From positions 1-64,000 of the forward strand of contig JAZDRN010000010.1 of assembly GCA_047501485.1 (NCBI GenBank): 64,000 nucleotides of DNA, given 5' to 3'. Positions 35,641 through 44,917 of the stretch are shown one piece after another; position 1 is the first letter of the stretch, and each line of letters opens with the position of its first letter. The position numbers and the translations under genes were made by a program. The DNA is from Ancrocorticia sp047501485 (GTDB lineage: Bacteria > Actinomycetota > Actinomycetes > Actinomycetales > Actinomycetaceae). Below the pieces are notes generated by a model. That model was given only the letters and a program-made list of their open reading frames with translations, did no database searches and was not told the origin of the DNA.

Positions 35641-36831
35641 ATGAATACTCTCAGCAAGAAGATACATGCAGATCGCGAACATCTCACCGATCTACGCCGC
35701 CGCTTTCACCAGCATCCGGAACTGGGACTACAGGAGTTCTGGACAGCCGAGCAGATCGAAGCCGAACTGGATGCGTATGGTATATCCCACACGCGTGTGG
35801 GTGCCACGGGAGTCCTTGGAACGATCACGGGCACCTTGGGCGGCACGGGCGCGATAGCCCTGCGGGCCGACATCGATGGCCTTCCCGTGCAGGAGACGAA
35901 TGACGTCCCCTACCGTTCCCTGAACGACGGCATCATGCACGCCTGCGGCCACGACTCCCACATCACAGTTCTTCTGGGTGCGGCCAAAGCGCTGCAGGAT
36001 GCCCGCGGAATGTTCGGAGGAACCGTCAAGCTCATCTTCCAGCCGGCCGAGGAAATCGGATACGGTGCCCTGGACTTCGTCGAGGCAGGTGTGCTCGATG
36101 GCGTCGAGCGCACCTTCGGTATGCACGCCGCCTCGGATCTACCCGTCGGTTCTCTCGCCGTTGTGGAGGGGATCAACTTCGCCGCCGTCGACCATTTCGT
36201 CATAACCGTCCGGGGCAGGGGAGCGCACGTCTCCCGCCCCAATCTGGGAGCCGATGCCCTTTACATCGCCTCCAGTATCGTCGTGGCAGCTCAGGCCCTT
36301 GTGGCGCGCCGCACCGACCCGGTGGAACCCGTCGTCATCGGAATCGGAAAACTCCACGCTGGAACCACCTACAACGCCCTCGCCGAGACCGCCGAGATCG
36401 AGGGAACCACTAGGACGGTGACGCCGCAGACCCGGGCCAGCGTGCGTGCCGACGTCGTCGCCCTCGCGGAACAGACGGCGCGACTCTTCGGCGCCGAGGT
36501 CGATATCGCGTGGCGTGAGGTCACTCCCGCGGTCGTCAACCCACCCGACGTGACGGCCGAGGTAGCCGCGGTCGCGAAGAAGGTCGACGGCGCCGTCGTC
36601 GTCACCGCGCGGGACTACTCGCTGGGCGGGGACAACTTCGCCGAATTCCAGCAGCGGGTGCCGGGCGTCTACGCCTACTTGGGGACCGGAAACCCGGACA
36701 TCCCGAACACTCAGAATTCGCATCACAATGGGAACTTCGATCTCGACGAGACGGCACTGCCCCTCGGAGCGGCCCTGTACGCGGAATATGCCCTGTGGTG
36801 GCTCACCGAGGGAACGGCGAATCGTCATTGA
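35641..36831 (+). CDS. M20 family amidohydrolase / peptidase
   Basis: Zinc-dependent hydrolase of 396 residues related to N-acyl amino acid and hippurate hydrolases. Metal ligands are visible in LRADIDGLP, HACGHDSH, PAEEIGYG and the C-terminal NSHHNGNF. The dimerisation domain includes GRGAHVSRPNLGADAL. The ATG at 35641 follows CTGGAGG. Its stop is 17 bases before metN, so it is the first gene of the methionine import operon. It may release methionine from an imported N-acyl derivative; that is inference from context. Confidence 0.85.
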   Translation: MNTLSKKIHADREHLTDLRRRFHQHPELGLQEFWTAEQIEAELDAYGISHTRVGATGVLGTITGTLGGTGAIALRADIDGLPVQETNDVPYRSLNDGIMHACGHDSHITVLLGAAKALQDARGMFGGTVKLIFQPAEEIGYGALDFVEAGVLDGVERTFGMHAASDLPVGSLAVVEGINFAAVDHFVITVRGRGAHVSRPNLGADALYIASSIVVAAQALVARRTDPVEPVVIGIGKLHAGTTYNALAETAEIEGTTRTVTPQTRASVRADVVALAEQTARLFGAEVDIAWREVTPAVVNPPDVTAEVAAVAKKVDGAVVVTARDYSLGGDNFAEFQQRVPGVYAYLGTGNPDIPNTQNSHHNGNFDLDETALPLGAALYAEYALWWLTEGTANRH

Positions 36832-36848
36832 GAAGGGAAGGACGAACC

Positions 36849-37928
36849 GTGAGCGATAACTACGCGGAATCCGAGAACGGCGCGCCCATCGCGACGCGAA
36901 AGGCTGTTATCGATATCCGCAACGTCTCCAAGACATTTCGCGGCAAGGCGGGTTCGGTCGAGGCGCTCAAGGACGTCTCGCTGAGCGTGGAGGAAGGTGA
37001 CGTCTACGGGATCATCGGCTTCTCGGGAGCGGGAAAATCGACGCTGCTGCGCCTCGTGAACCAGCTGGAGAGCCCGGACAGCGGGTCGGTCAGCGTGGAT
37101 GGGCGCGAGTTGACGGAGCTGCGCTCGAAAGATCTGCGCGCGGTCCGGCGCGACATCGGCATGGTCTTCCAGCAGTTCAATCTCCTGGAGCGCAAGAGCG
37201 TCTACCACAACGTCGCGATGCCACTGATACTGGCCGGCGCCCGTAAGTCCGATATCAAGGAGCGGGTCGAGGAGGTACTGCGCATCGTCGAGTTGGAGGA
37301 CAAGCGCAATACCTACGTCAGTCAGCTCTCGGGCGGTCAGAAGCAGCGCGTCGGCATCGCTCGTGCTCTCGCCACATCGCCGAAGATCATGCTCTGCGAC
37401 GAGGCGACCAGCGCGCTCGATCCCAAGACGACCGAGTCGATTCTGGCCCTGCTCAAGAAGATCAACCGCGAAATCGGCGTCACCATTCTTCTGATCACGC
37501 ACCAGATGCAGGTGATCCAGCGTGTGTGCAACAAAGTGGCGGTCATGGAATCCGGGCGTATCGTGGAACAGGGGAGCGTGTTGGAGCTCTTCTCCGCCCC
37601 ACGCCAGGAGATCACCCAGGAGTTCGTACGGACGGTGATCAACGATCGGATCCCCTCCTCCATCCTGAACCTGCTGGAGACGGACGAGCGGCATTACAGC
37701 GTGCAGCGGTTGCGGTTCATCGGGGAGACTGCGCGCAAACCCGTGCTTTCGACGATCTCCCGGATACCCGACCTTGAGGTCAACGTCTTGGGGGCCACCG
37801 TCGAGGAGCTGCAGGAGACGATCCTGTGCCTCTATCTGATCCAACTCATCGGGGCGGACCATGCGATAGCGCAGGCGGAGGCCCTCATCGACGATGCCGG
37901 AGTACTGCGAGAGAAGGTTGATGCGTAA
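36849..37928 (+). CDS. metN: Methionine ABC transporter ATP-binding protein
   Basis: ATPase of the MetNIQ importer for D- and L-methionine. GTG 36849 with GAAGGAC upstream gives 359 residues; a longer frame overlapping the M20 gene is not needed. Walker A is FSGAGKST, the signature is LSGGQKQRVGIA and Walker B is IMLCDEATSALD. The C-terminal NIL domain (about 280-350), which binds methionine to inhibit transport in E. coli, is present. It overlaps metI by one base (TAATG). Confidence 0.95.
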   Translation: MSDNYAESENGAPIATRKAVIDIRNVSKTFRGKAGSVEALKDVSLSVEEGDVYGIIGFSGAGKSTLLRLVNQLESPDSGSVSVDGRELTELRSKDLRAVRRDIGMVFQQFNLLERKSVYHNVAMPLILAGARKSDIKERVEEVLRIVELEDKRNTYVSQLSGGQKQRVGIARALATSPKIMLCDEATSALDPKTTESILALLKKINREIGVTILLITHQMQVIQRVCNKVAVMESGRIVEQGSVLELFSAPRQEITQEFVRTVINDRIPSSILNLLETDERHYSVQRLRFIGETARKPVLSTISRIPDLEVNVLGATVEELQETILCLYLIQLIGADHAIAQAEALIDDAGVLREKVDA

Positions 37929-38596
37929 TGGAGCAAGAGCTTTTCGGAGTCACCGTCGACAAGCTGCTGCTTGCCGGCAGCCAGACCGTCTACATGCTCG
38001 GTTGGGGCATGCTGGTGGGCGGAGCGATCGGTGTGTTAATTGCCCTGGCCCTTGTCTTGTCACGCCCCAACGGGCTCATGGCCAATCGATTCGTATACAC
38101 GGTCCTCAACGTGACCGTCAACATCATCCGTTCGATTCCGTTCATCATCCTGCTCGTCGCCATCATGCCGCTGACGAGGCTCATCATGGGCACCCCGGTG
38201 GGGACGCAGGCCCAGCTTGTTCCGCTGGTGATATACATCGCTCCGTTCATCGCGCGGCTGGTGGAGACCAGCCTGCTGGAGGTCAAGCCCGGTGTCATCG
38301 AGGCTGCCCAGGCGATGGGCGCCAGCAACTTCCAGATCATCCGGTACTTCCTGCTCCCGGAGACGTACAGCTCGATCGTCTTGGCTCTGACCACCGGAGT
38401 CATCGGACTGCTGGGAGCGACCGCCATGGCCGGATACGGCGGAGGAGGCGGAGTCGGAGATCTCGCGCTGACCTATGGTCGTGAGGCGATGAATACGCCG
38501 CTCATGGTGTTCACCGTTGTCGTACTCGTAATTTTTGTCCAGATTCTGCAGGTGATCGGCAACGGGCTTGCCCGGCGCCTGCGTGAACCCCGATAG
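37928..38596 (+). CDS. metI: Methionine ABC transporter permease
   Basis: Membrane subunit of 222 residues with about five helices. The EAA-like loop that contacts MetN is EAAQAMGASNFQIIRYFLLP, and the region around IPFIILLVAIMPLTR is typical of MetI. It overlaps metN by one base and is nine bases before metQ. Confidence 0.95.
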   Translation: MEQELFGVTVDKLLLAGSQTVYMLGWGMLVGGAIGVLIALALVLSRPNGLMANRFVYTVLNVTVNIIRSIPFIILLVAIMPLTRLIMGTPVGTQAQLVPLVIYIAPFIARLVETSLLEVKPGVIEAAQAMGASNFQIIRYFLLPETYSSIVLALTTGVIGLLGATAMAGYGGGGGVGDLALTYGREAMNTPLMVFTVVVLVIFVQILQVIGNGLARRLREPR

Positions 38597-38605
38597 GGAG
38601 AAAAC

Positions 38606-39445
38606 ATGAAAAAGCTCATCTCATTCGTTGCTGCTGCCGCACTGACGGCCGGTATGGCCGCCTGCTCGGCGCCCGGAGAAACGGACAATTCCTCCACGGG
38701 AGAGGACGGCGAGAAGACCACGCTGACCTACTCCCGTTCGCAGGGCCCCTATTCGGAACTGCTCGAGGATGCGGTGGTTCCGATCCTGGAAGAGAAGGGA
38801 TACGAGGTCAAGGGAGTCGATTTCTCCGATCTCCTCAATGCGGACATCGCGTTGAACGACGGCGACGTCGACTTCAACGTCGAACAGCACACCGCCTACC
38901 TCGAAGACTTCAATGCGAAGAACGATGGCGACCTCGTCCCGATCAGCCCGATCCCCACGGTCCCGGCGGGCATCTACTCCGAAAACCACGAGTCGCTGGA
39001 CGAGGTCGCCGATGGTGCGACCATCGCGGTTCCCAACGACGCTTCCAACCGTGCCCGGGCCTACCTGCTGCTGCAGAAGATCGGCTGGATCGAGCTCGAC
39101 GAGTCCGCGGACTTCTCCGCCCTGTCCGAGGCGAACGTGACTTCGAACCCCCACAACCTGCAGTTCACGGAGATGAAGTCGCTGTCCATCCCGGCTGTGG
39201 CGCAGGACTTCGACTACATCGTCATCACCGGCTCCATCGTCTACAACGCGAAGATCGATCCCTCGACCGCGCTGGAGACCGAGGACATCCTCGATAATCT
39301 CATCCTGCAGGTTGTGGTGAAGGAAGAGAACAAGGACACCCAGTGGGCACAGGACATCGTCGACGCCTACCACTCCGATGAGTTCAAGCAGTACATGGAG
39401 GAGAACAACGACGGCCTGTGGTGGATCCCCGAGGAACTGCAGTGA
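38606..39445 (+). CDS. metQ: Methionine-binding lipoprotein of the NlpA family
   Basis: Substrate-binding subunit of 279 residues. The signal ends in MAACSAPGE (lipobox AAC). The NlpA body contains DFNVEQHTAYLEDF, VPNDASNRARAYLLLQ and FDYIVITGS. AGGGAG precedes the ATG. It is the last gene of the operon. The following 148 bases hold a doubled tcgatagc but no clear terminator. Confidence 0.95.
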   Translation: MKKLISFVAAAALTAGMAACSAPGETDNSSTGEDGEKTTLTYSRSQGPYSELLEDAVVPILEEKGYEVKGVDFSDLLNADIALNDGDVDFNVEQHTAYLEDFNAKNDGDLVPISPIPTVPAGIYSENHESLDEVADGATIAVPNDASNRARAYLLLQKIGWIELDESADFSALSEANVTSNPHNLQFTEMKSLSIPAVAQDFDYIVITGSIVYNAKIDPSTALETEDILDNLILQVVVKEENKDTQWAQDIVDAYHSDEFKQYMEENNDGLWWIPEELQ

Positions 39446-39558
39446 CGCCCGCGTGTGCGGCTCGATAGCCTCTCGATAGCTCAAGGGCCGACCGATATCT
39501 GCGGGCCGGCGGCCGCGCGAATCCCAGGCGGCTGCGTGCGAATAACTCAATGAGAATG

Positions 39559-39603
39559 CGACTAGCATGGAGTATCCACAACGAGGAGGCTCCATGCTAG
39601 TCG
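39559..39603 (+). promoter_or_regulatory. Perfect 14-bp inverted repeat spanning the coaE start codon
   Basis: cgactagcatggag (39559-39572) is the exact reverse complement of ctccatgctagtcg (39590-39603). The 17-base loop contains the whole Shine-Dalgarno GAGGAGG (39583-39589), and the ATG (39594) sits inside the 3' arm. If transcribed, the start codon is locked in a long stem with the ribosome site exposed in the loop. As DNA, it is a large operator-like dyad. I know of no described element like it for coaE. Confidence 0.8.
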
Positions 39604-40469
39604 TCTGTCTGACCGGTGGAATCGGCGCGGGAAAGTCCACCGCCGCGCGAATGCTCGCGGAATTCGGGGCGCATACGATGTCCCTGGACGATATCGCGCG
39701 AGGTGTGCTCGATCCGGGCACAGACGGGACGCGAGAGGTGGCGGAGCTGTGGCCCGAGGCCGTCCGAGACGGCGTGGTCGACCGCCAGTTCCTGGCGGGC
39801 ATCGTCTTCTCCGACGACGCCGCCCTGCGCCGGCTGAACTCCATCACTCACCCGCGTACCTGGTCGGCTGCCGAGCTCCTGCTCGCCGAGTGGGAACAGA
39901 CGGATCCCAGTGGCATCGCCGTCATCGAACTGGCGCTTCTCGCCCAGAGTCCGAGAAAGTACCAGGCCCATCTCAACATGGTGATAGCCGCCGATCTATC
40001 CGTCAGAATAGAGCGGCTCGTCCGCCTGCGCGGGATGAGCGAGGACGATGCCCGCAGCCGTATAGCGAGCCAGGCACGGCAGGAGCGGCTGGGCGAATTG
40101 GCGGATATCTGGGTGGACAACTCGGACGGCGAAGGGCAACTGCGTGGTGAACTCGCCGCGGTGTGGGCAGACCGCCTCGAACCTTTTGCGGAGAATCTTA
40201 CTGCTGGCCGGCGTGTCAAGGGCCTGCCCGTGCCACCCGATTCCGGCGCCGTCGCCAGAATCATGGCGCGGCTGGAGCATCACGGGCTGGATCCTCGTCA
40301 AGGTGGCCCTATGAACGCCGAGCCCGGGTCGGCTGCGGATGTGGGTACAGGCACGCGTATACGTAACGACGAAGCGGCTCTCCGCCGAGCCGGATTTCTG
40401 CCGGTGCTCGGGGAGAGCCGCTTCGTCAGCGCCGACCCCGCCTACGAGTTCGAAGTGGACTCGGACTGA
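39594..40469 (+). CDS. coaE: Dephospho-CoA kinase
   Basis: Last step of coenzyme A synthesis. ATG 39594 behind GAGGAGG gives 291 residues. The P-loop is TGGIGAGKST (7-16), followed by MSLDDIARGVLDPG and the lid region RLVRLRGMSEDDARSRIASQ. The usual kinase ends near residue 200. About 90 further residues (after ENLTAGRRVKGLPV) form a tail I do not recognise; mycobacterial CoaE also carries a C-terminal extension, but a larger one. The 3' end overlaps the convergent ftsH by 28 bases. Confidence 0.93.
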   Translation: MLVVCLTGGIGAGKSTAARMLAEFGAHTMSLDDIARGVLDPGTDGTREVAELWPEAVRDGVVDRQFLAGIVFSDDAALRRLNSITHPRTWSAAELLLAEWEQTDPSGIAVIELALLAQSPRKYQAHLNMVIAADLSVRIERLVRLRGMSEDDARSRIASQARQERLGELADIWVDNSDGEGQLRGELAAVWADRLEPFAENLTAGRRVKGLPVPPDSGAVARIMARLEHHGLDPRQGGPMNAEPGSAADVGTGTRIRNDEAALRRAGFLPVLGESRFVSADPAYEFEVDSD

Positions 40470-42472
40470 GAGGTGCCGATGGTCCGGACGCCGGCACGCG
40501 GGGTCTGCGGACTTCGTTCGATGCCCGCGATGCGGTAAGCGTCCTCCTCGTCCAGCGTCTCGTGTTCCAGCAGGGCGTCGACGAGAGCCTTGTGCTGATC
40601 GGCATGCTCGCCCAATAGACGCTTGGCCTCCCCGTAGCAATCGGAGAGCATCTCCTTGACCTCCGCGTCGACCGTGGCCAGCAGTTCGTCGGAGACGCCC
40701 TGCGAGCGCGGATCGCCCTCGCTCGGATAGACCTGCACGGGTCCGATCTTCTCGGACATCCCCCAACGTCCGAACATCTGCCGAGCAATGCCGGTGGCGG
40801 TCTGGAGGTCGGATTCGGCGCCGGTGGTGACGACTCCGAGCACCACCTCCTCGGCGGCCATGCCGCCGAGCGCTCCGATGATGCGCCCGCGCAGATAGTC
40901 CTTGTCGTAGCCGTACTTGTCCGCCTCGGGAGTGGAGAGCGTGACTCCCAGGGCGCGCCCGCGCGGGATGATCGAGATCTTGCGAACCGGATCCGCTCCC
41001 GGCTGGATCATGCCCAGAAGTGCGTGTCCGGCCTCGTGCCACGCCGTCCGTTCCAGCTCGACGGGATCCATCATGACGGAGCGCTGCACACCCAACTGGA
41101 TGGTCTCCAGCGCGTTGGTGAAGTCAGAGGTCATGATGGTTCCCGCCCCGCGCCGCGCTGCCAGCAGCGAGGCTTCGTTGACAAGGTTCGCCAGATCGGC
41201 GCCGGTGAGACCCGGAGTGCTGCGTGATATCGCCGCCAATGAAACCGTGGCGTCGACGGGTCGGCCCCGGGTGTGCACCCTGAGGATATCCTCGCGACCC
41301 TTTTGATCCGGGGGAGAGACGGTGATGGTGCGATCGAAACGACCGGCACGCGTGAGCGCCGAATCCAGCACCTCGGCCAGGTTCGTGGCGGCGATGACGA
41401 TGATGTTCTCCGTGGCTGAGAAGCCGTCCATCTCCGTGAGGATCTGATTGAGGGTCTGTTCGCGGTCCTCGTTCGAACCGAGAGAGCTCGCTGAGGACCG
41501 CGAGCGTCCGATGGCGTCGATCTCATCGATGAAGATGATGGCGGGGGCGACCTTGCGTGCTGCCTCGAACAGGCTGCGGACGTCCGAGGCGCCTTTGCCC
41601 GCGAGGATTCCGCCGATCTCGGCCGCGGACACCGTGAAGAAGGGAACCTCTGCTTCACCGGCAGTGGCACGCGCCAGCAGCGTCTTTCCCGTGCCCGGTC
41701 CGCCTTCCAACAGGATGCCACGGGGGATCTTCGCACCGAGCCGGGTGTACTTCTCCGGCTTCTTCAGCATGTCGACGATCTCTCTCAGCTGATCCTCCAC
41801 CTCGTCGATTCCGGCAACATCCTCGAACGTCACCCGGTTAGACTCCGGATCGATCGGTTCGTGGTTCTTGCCCCCGAAAAGGCCGCCCATGCCGCCGCCC
41901 TTCATCTGGCGCGACATCATCCAGTACCAGAGCCCCACCAACGCCACAATCGGAAGCAGTGAGAACAACAAGGTCAGGAGTGGGTTGGAACGGGAGATAG
42001 TGGAGACGGCGGTGATCTCCACGCCGTTGGAGGACAAGAGCTGGGCCATGTCGTCGTCGGCCCAGGTCGGACGCTCGGTCGTGAACTGGTGCGAGGACGT
42101 CCCCTCGAAGGTGATCGAGTGACGCAGCTCGCCCTCGATGGTGTCGCCCTGAGAGGCGATGGTCCTGACGTTGTCGCTCGTCAGTTGCGAGTAGTACTCG
42201 TTGTAGGGCAGCGTCACGACGGGGTTGAGGGTCTGCTGCAGCCAGGAGAAGAGAAAGAAACTCGCGACCCAGGTCACGAGGATGATGGCGAAGATTCGCC
42301 GCCACGAGGGACGCTGGCGCCCGGAGGGGTTCTTGCGATCCCCCGGTTTCGCAACGCCCTCGGACCGCCAGGAATGAGGCTCTTCCGCAGAGCTGCGAGG
42401 CGAGTTCGCAGAAGTGCGAGGCGAGGCATGATGGTCGCGGTGGGACGTTTCCCTAGATTGAGATTCAGCCAT
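40442..42472 (-). CDS. ftsH: ATP-dependent zinc metalloprotease FtsH
   Basis: Membrane-bound AAA+ protease for quality control. ATG 42472 behind AAGGAG gives 676 residues. A 58-residue basic, Ser-rich cytoplasmic N-terminus is longer than usual. Two membrane helices follow (about 59-79 and 158-178) around the extracytoplasmic domain. Walker A reads GGPGTGKT instead of the common GPPGTGKT, Walker B is IIFIDEIDAIG, and the zinc site is HEAGH. The gene is divergent from uvrB and its 3' end overlaps coaE. Confidence 0.95.
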   Translation of the reverse strand: MAESQSRETSHRDHHASPRTSANSPRSSAEEPHSWRSEGVAKPGDRKNPSGRQRPSWRRIFAIILVTWVASFFLFSWLQQTLNPVVTLPYNEYYSQLTSDNVRTIASQGDTIEGELRHSITFEGTSSHQFTTERPTWADDDMAQLLSSNGVEITAVSTISRSNPLLTLLFSLLPIVALVGLWYWMMSRQMKGGGMGGLFGGKNHEPIDPESNRVTFEDVAGIDEVEDQLREIVDMLKKPEKYTRLGAKIPRGILLEGGPGTGKTLLARATAGEAEVPFFTVSAAEIGGILAGKGASDVRSLFEAARKVAPAIIFIDEIDAIGRSRSSASSLGSNEDREQTLNQILTEMDGFSATENIIVIAATNLAEVLDSALTRAGRFDRTITVSPPDQKGREDILRVHTRGRPVDATVSLAAISRSTPGLTGADLANLVNEASLLAARRGAGTIMTSDFTNALETIQLGVQRSVMMDPVELERTAWHEAGHALLGMIQPGADPVRKISIIPRGRALGVTLSTPEADKYGYDKDYLRGRIIGALGGMAAEEVVLGVVTTGAESDLQTATGIARQMFGRWGMSEKIGPVQVYPSEGDPRSQGVSDELLATVDAEVKEMLSDCYGEAKRLLGEHADQHKALVDALLEHETLDEEDAYRIAGIERSPQTPRAGVRTIGTSQSESTSNS

Positions 42473-42550
42473 GGTGCTCCTTATTTCTGACACCATCTTC
42501 CGGGCAGTTTCTGAATGTTGTCTAGGAGCCGCGCGACATTGCGCGCCAGG

Positions 42551-42564
42551 CGAAAATGATTTCG
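42551..42564. promoter_or_regulatory. Possible LexA (SOS) box upstream of uvrB
   Basis: cgaaa-atga-tttcg is a perfect 5-base inverted repeat with a 4-base spacer, 45 bases before uvrB. It matches the CGAA and TTCG ends of the Gram-positive LexA site CGAAC-N4-GTTCG, differing at the inner C and G. It also lies in the divergent ftsH promoter region. Confidence 0.45.
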
Positions 42565-42609
42565 GTTACCGGTGGCGATTTTCTCGCTCTCGCGCGGTAG
42601 CGTTGAGGC

Positions 42610-44691
42610 ATGAATCCCGTGACCGATCTCGTCAGAAGTGAAGCTCCCTTCGAGGTTATCTCCGAGTACAAGCCAGCGGGTGATCAGCCGCAGGCCATAG
42701 CGGAGCTGACGGAACGCATCAACGCGGGTGAGAAAGACGTGGTGCTGTTGGGAGCCACGGGCACGGGCAAATCTGCGACCGCGGCCTGGTTGATCGAACA
42801 GGTGCAGCGCCCGACGCTCATCATCGAGCCGAACAAGACGTTGGCGGCTCAGATGGCGGCAGAGTTCCGCGAGCTGCTGCCCAAGAATGCGGTGGAGTAC
42901 TTCGTCTCCTATTACGACTACTACCAGCCCGAGGCCTACGTCCCGCAGACGGATACCTTCATCGAGAAGGACTCCTCCATCAACGACGAGGTCGAGCGCC
43001 TGCGCCACTCGGCCACCAACAATCTGCTCACGCGGCGCGACACCGTGGTGGTTGCCTCGGTCTCCTGTATCTACGGCCTCGGAACGCCGCAGGAGTACGT
43101 GGCGCGCATGGTGCAGCTGCAGGTGGGGCAGACCCTGGATCGCGACGATCTTCTGCGCACCTTCGTGGGGATGCAGTACTCCCGCAACGACATCGCCTTC
43201 ACCCGCGGAACCTTCCGAGTGCGCGGAGACACGGTCGAGATCATCCCGGTCTACGAGGAGCTCGCCATTCGCATCGAGTTCTTCGGCGATGAGGTCGATT
43301 CCATCTCGCTGCTGCACCCGATGACGGGGAATGTGATTCGCCAGACCCAGACGGCGCACGTGTTTCCTGCCTCGCACTACGTGGCGGGGCCCGAGCGCAT
43401 GGAGCGCGCCCTGCGAACCATCGAGGAAGAGCTCGCCGAGCGTCTGGAGCAGCTCCGCAACCATAACAAGCTCCTGGAGGCGCAACGGCTGGAGATGCGC
43501 ACCAGCTACGACATCGAGATGATGCGCAACATCGGCAGCTGCGCCGGTATCGAGAACTACTCGCGGCACATCGACGGGCGTGGGCCCGGCACGCCGCCCA
43601 ACACCCTGCTGGACTACTTCCCGGACGATTTCCTGCTCATCCTCGATGAATCGCACGTGACCGTGCCCCAGATCGGCGCCATGTACGAGGGCGATATGTC
43701 GCGTAAGCGTACGCTTGTGGAGTACGGTTTCCGCCTGCCCTCGGCCATGGACAACCGTCCCCTCAAGTGGGATGAGTTCCTCGAACGCATCGGCCAGACC
43801 GTCTACCTCTCCGCGACCCCTGGCCGCTACGAGATGGAACAGTCGGACGGCTTCGTGGAGCAGATCATCCGGCCGACGGGCCTGGTGGACCCGGAGATCG
43901 TCGTCAAACCCACCGAGGGTCAGATCGACGACCTGTTGGAGCAGGTTCGCCTGCGTTCCGAGCGCGGCGAGCGTGTGCTGATCACCACACTCACCAAGAA
44001 GATGGCCGAGGATCTCACCGACTATCTCGCCGACCGCGGCGTCCGGGTGGAGTACATGCATTCCGATGTCGACACGCTGCGTCGTGTCGAGCTGTTGCGG
44101 GAGTTGCGCATGGGCGAGTTCGACGTCCTGGTGGGTATCAATCTCTTGCGCGAGGGCCTCGATCTGCCCGAGGTGTCGCTGGTGTCGATTCTCGACGCCG
44201 ACAAACAGGGTTTCCTGCGGTCGACGACGTCGCTCATCCAGACGATCGGACGCGCCGCCCGAAATGTCTCGGGTCAGGTGCACATGTACGCCGATACCGT
44301 CACTCCCAACATGCGTGATGCGATCGAGGAGACGAACAGACGCCGGGCCAAGCAGATCGGCTACAACAGGGAACGCGGTATCGATCCGCAGCCGCTGCGC
44401 AAGAAGATCGCGGATGTCACCGATATGCTCGCGCGTGAGGACATCGACACCAAGAACTTGCTCGAGGGTGGTTACCGGCAGGAGCCGAGCCACGCCAAGG
44501 GTCGGGCTCCGACGGTTGCCGGGGCGGCGAGTGCCGAGGGTGCGCAGAACCTCACCCAGCTCATCGAAGATCTGACGGCGCAGATGCACGCGGCCGCAGA
44601 ACAGCTGCAATTCGAGCTGGCGGCCCGCTATCGCGATGAGATCAAGGGGCTCAAGAGTGAGCTGTGGCACTCCCAGCAGGCACAAAAGTAA
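42610..44691 (+). CDS. uvrB: Excinuclease ABC subunit B
   Basis: Damage-verification helicase of nucleotide excision repair. It has 693 residues. Walker A is LGATGTGKSATAAWLIE (GKSAT is the actinobacterial form), the damage-probing beta-hairpin is YYDYYQPEAYVP, helicase motifs include LLILDESHV, LSATPG and TIGRAARN, and the C-terminal UVR motif is LEFELAARYRDEI-like (QLQFELAARYRDEIKGL). GAGG precedes the ATG. Its partners uvrA and uvrC are at the far end of the window. Confidence 0.97.
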   Translation: MNPVTDLVRSEAPFEVISEYKPAGDQPQAIAELTERINAGEKDVVLLGATGTGKSATAAWLIEQVQRPTLIIEPNKTLAAQMAAEFRELLPKNAVEYFVSYYDYYQPEAYVPQTDTFIEKDSSINDEVERLRHSATNNLLTRRDTVVVASVSCIYGLGTPQEYVARMVQLQVGQTLDRDDLLRTFVGMQYSRNDIAFTRGTFRVRGDTVEIIPVYEELAIRIEFFGDEVDSISLLHPMTGNVIRQTQTAHVFPASHYVAGPERMERALRTIEEELAERLEQLRNHNKLLEAQRLEMRTSYDIEMMRNIGSCAGIENYSRHIDGRGPGTPPNTLLDYFPDDFLLILDESHVTVPQIGAMYEGDMSRKRTLVEYGFRLPSAMDNRPLKWDEFLERIGQTVYLSATPGRYEMEQSDGFVEQIIRPTGLVDPEIVVKPTEGQIDDLLEQVRLRSERGERVLITTLTKKMAEDLTDYLADRGVRVEYMHSDVDTLRRVELLRELRMGEFDVLVGINLLREGLDLPEVSLVSILDADKQGFLRSTTSLIQTIGRAARNVSGQVHMYADTVTPNMRDAIEETNRRRAKQIGYNRERGIDPQPLRKKIADVTDMLAREDIDTKNLLEGGYRQEPSHAKGRAPTVAGAASAEGAQNLTQLIEDLTAQMHAAAEQLQFELAARYRDEIKGLKSELWHSQQAQK

Positions 44692-44754
44692 CCAATCCGA
44701 TATCACTGGGGGAGCGGTCAACCTAGACAAGAGTCCGAGGTCCCGTACACTAGT

Positions 44755-44911
44755 CCTTCGGAAGGGGAGTATTCCCACGCAACATCGGTTCGTCATCACG
44801 ACTTAGAAGTTGCGCCAGCGAACCAGAAATCCGTTGGCGAAACCGGTTGAGTCCGGACCGAGGCCAGAGATGGCGGGAAGAGACCTTCGGATCATGACGT
44901 CGACCCGGAGG
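44755..44911 (+). ncRNA. yybP-ykoY (Mn2+) riboswitch controlling terC
   Basis: The leader contains both sequence hallmarks of the yybP-ykoY class: GGGGAGTA (44764-44771) and GAGACC (44880-44885). P1 forms from GAAGG (44761-44765) and CCTTC (44884-44888). Internal stems include cgcaac/gttgcg and gccagcg/cgttggc. The class senses Mn2+ and commonly precedes terC-like genes. The 3' P1 strand CCTTCGG (44884-44890) can instead pair over seven bases with CCGGAGG (44905-44911), which includes the terC ribosome site. Ligand-stabilised P1 would therefore free the site and turn translation on. Confidence 0.75.
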
Positions 44912-44917
44912 CTAACT

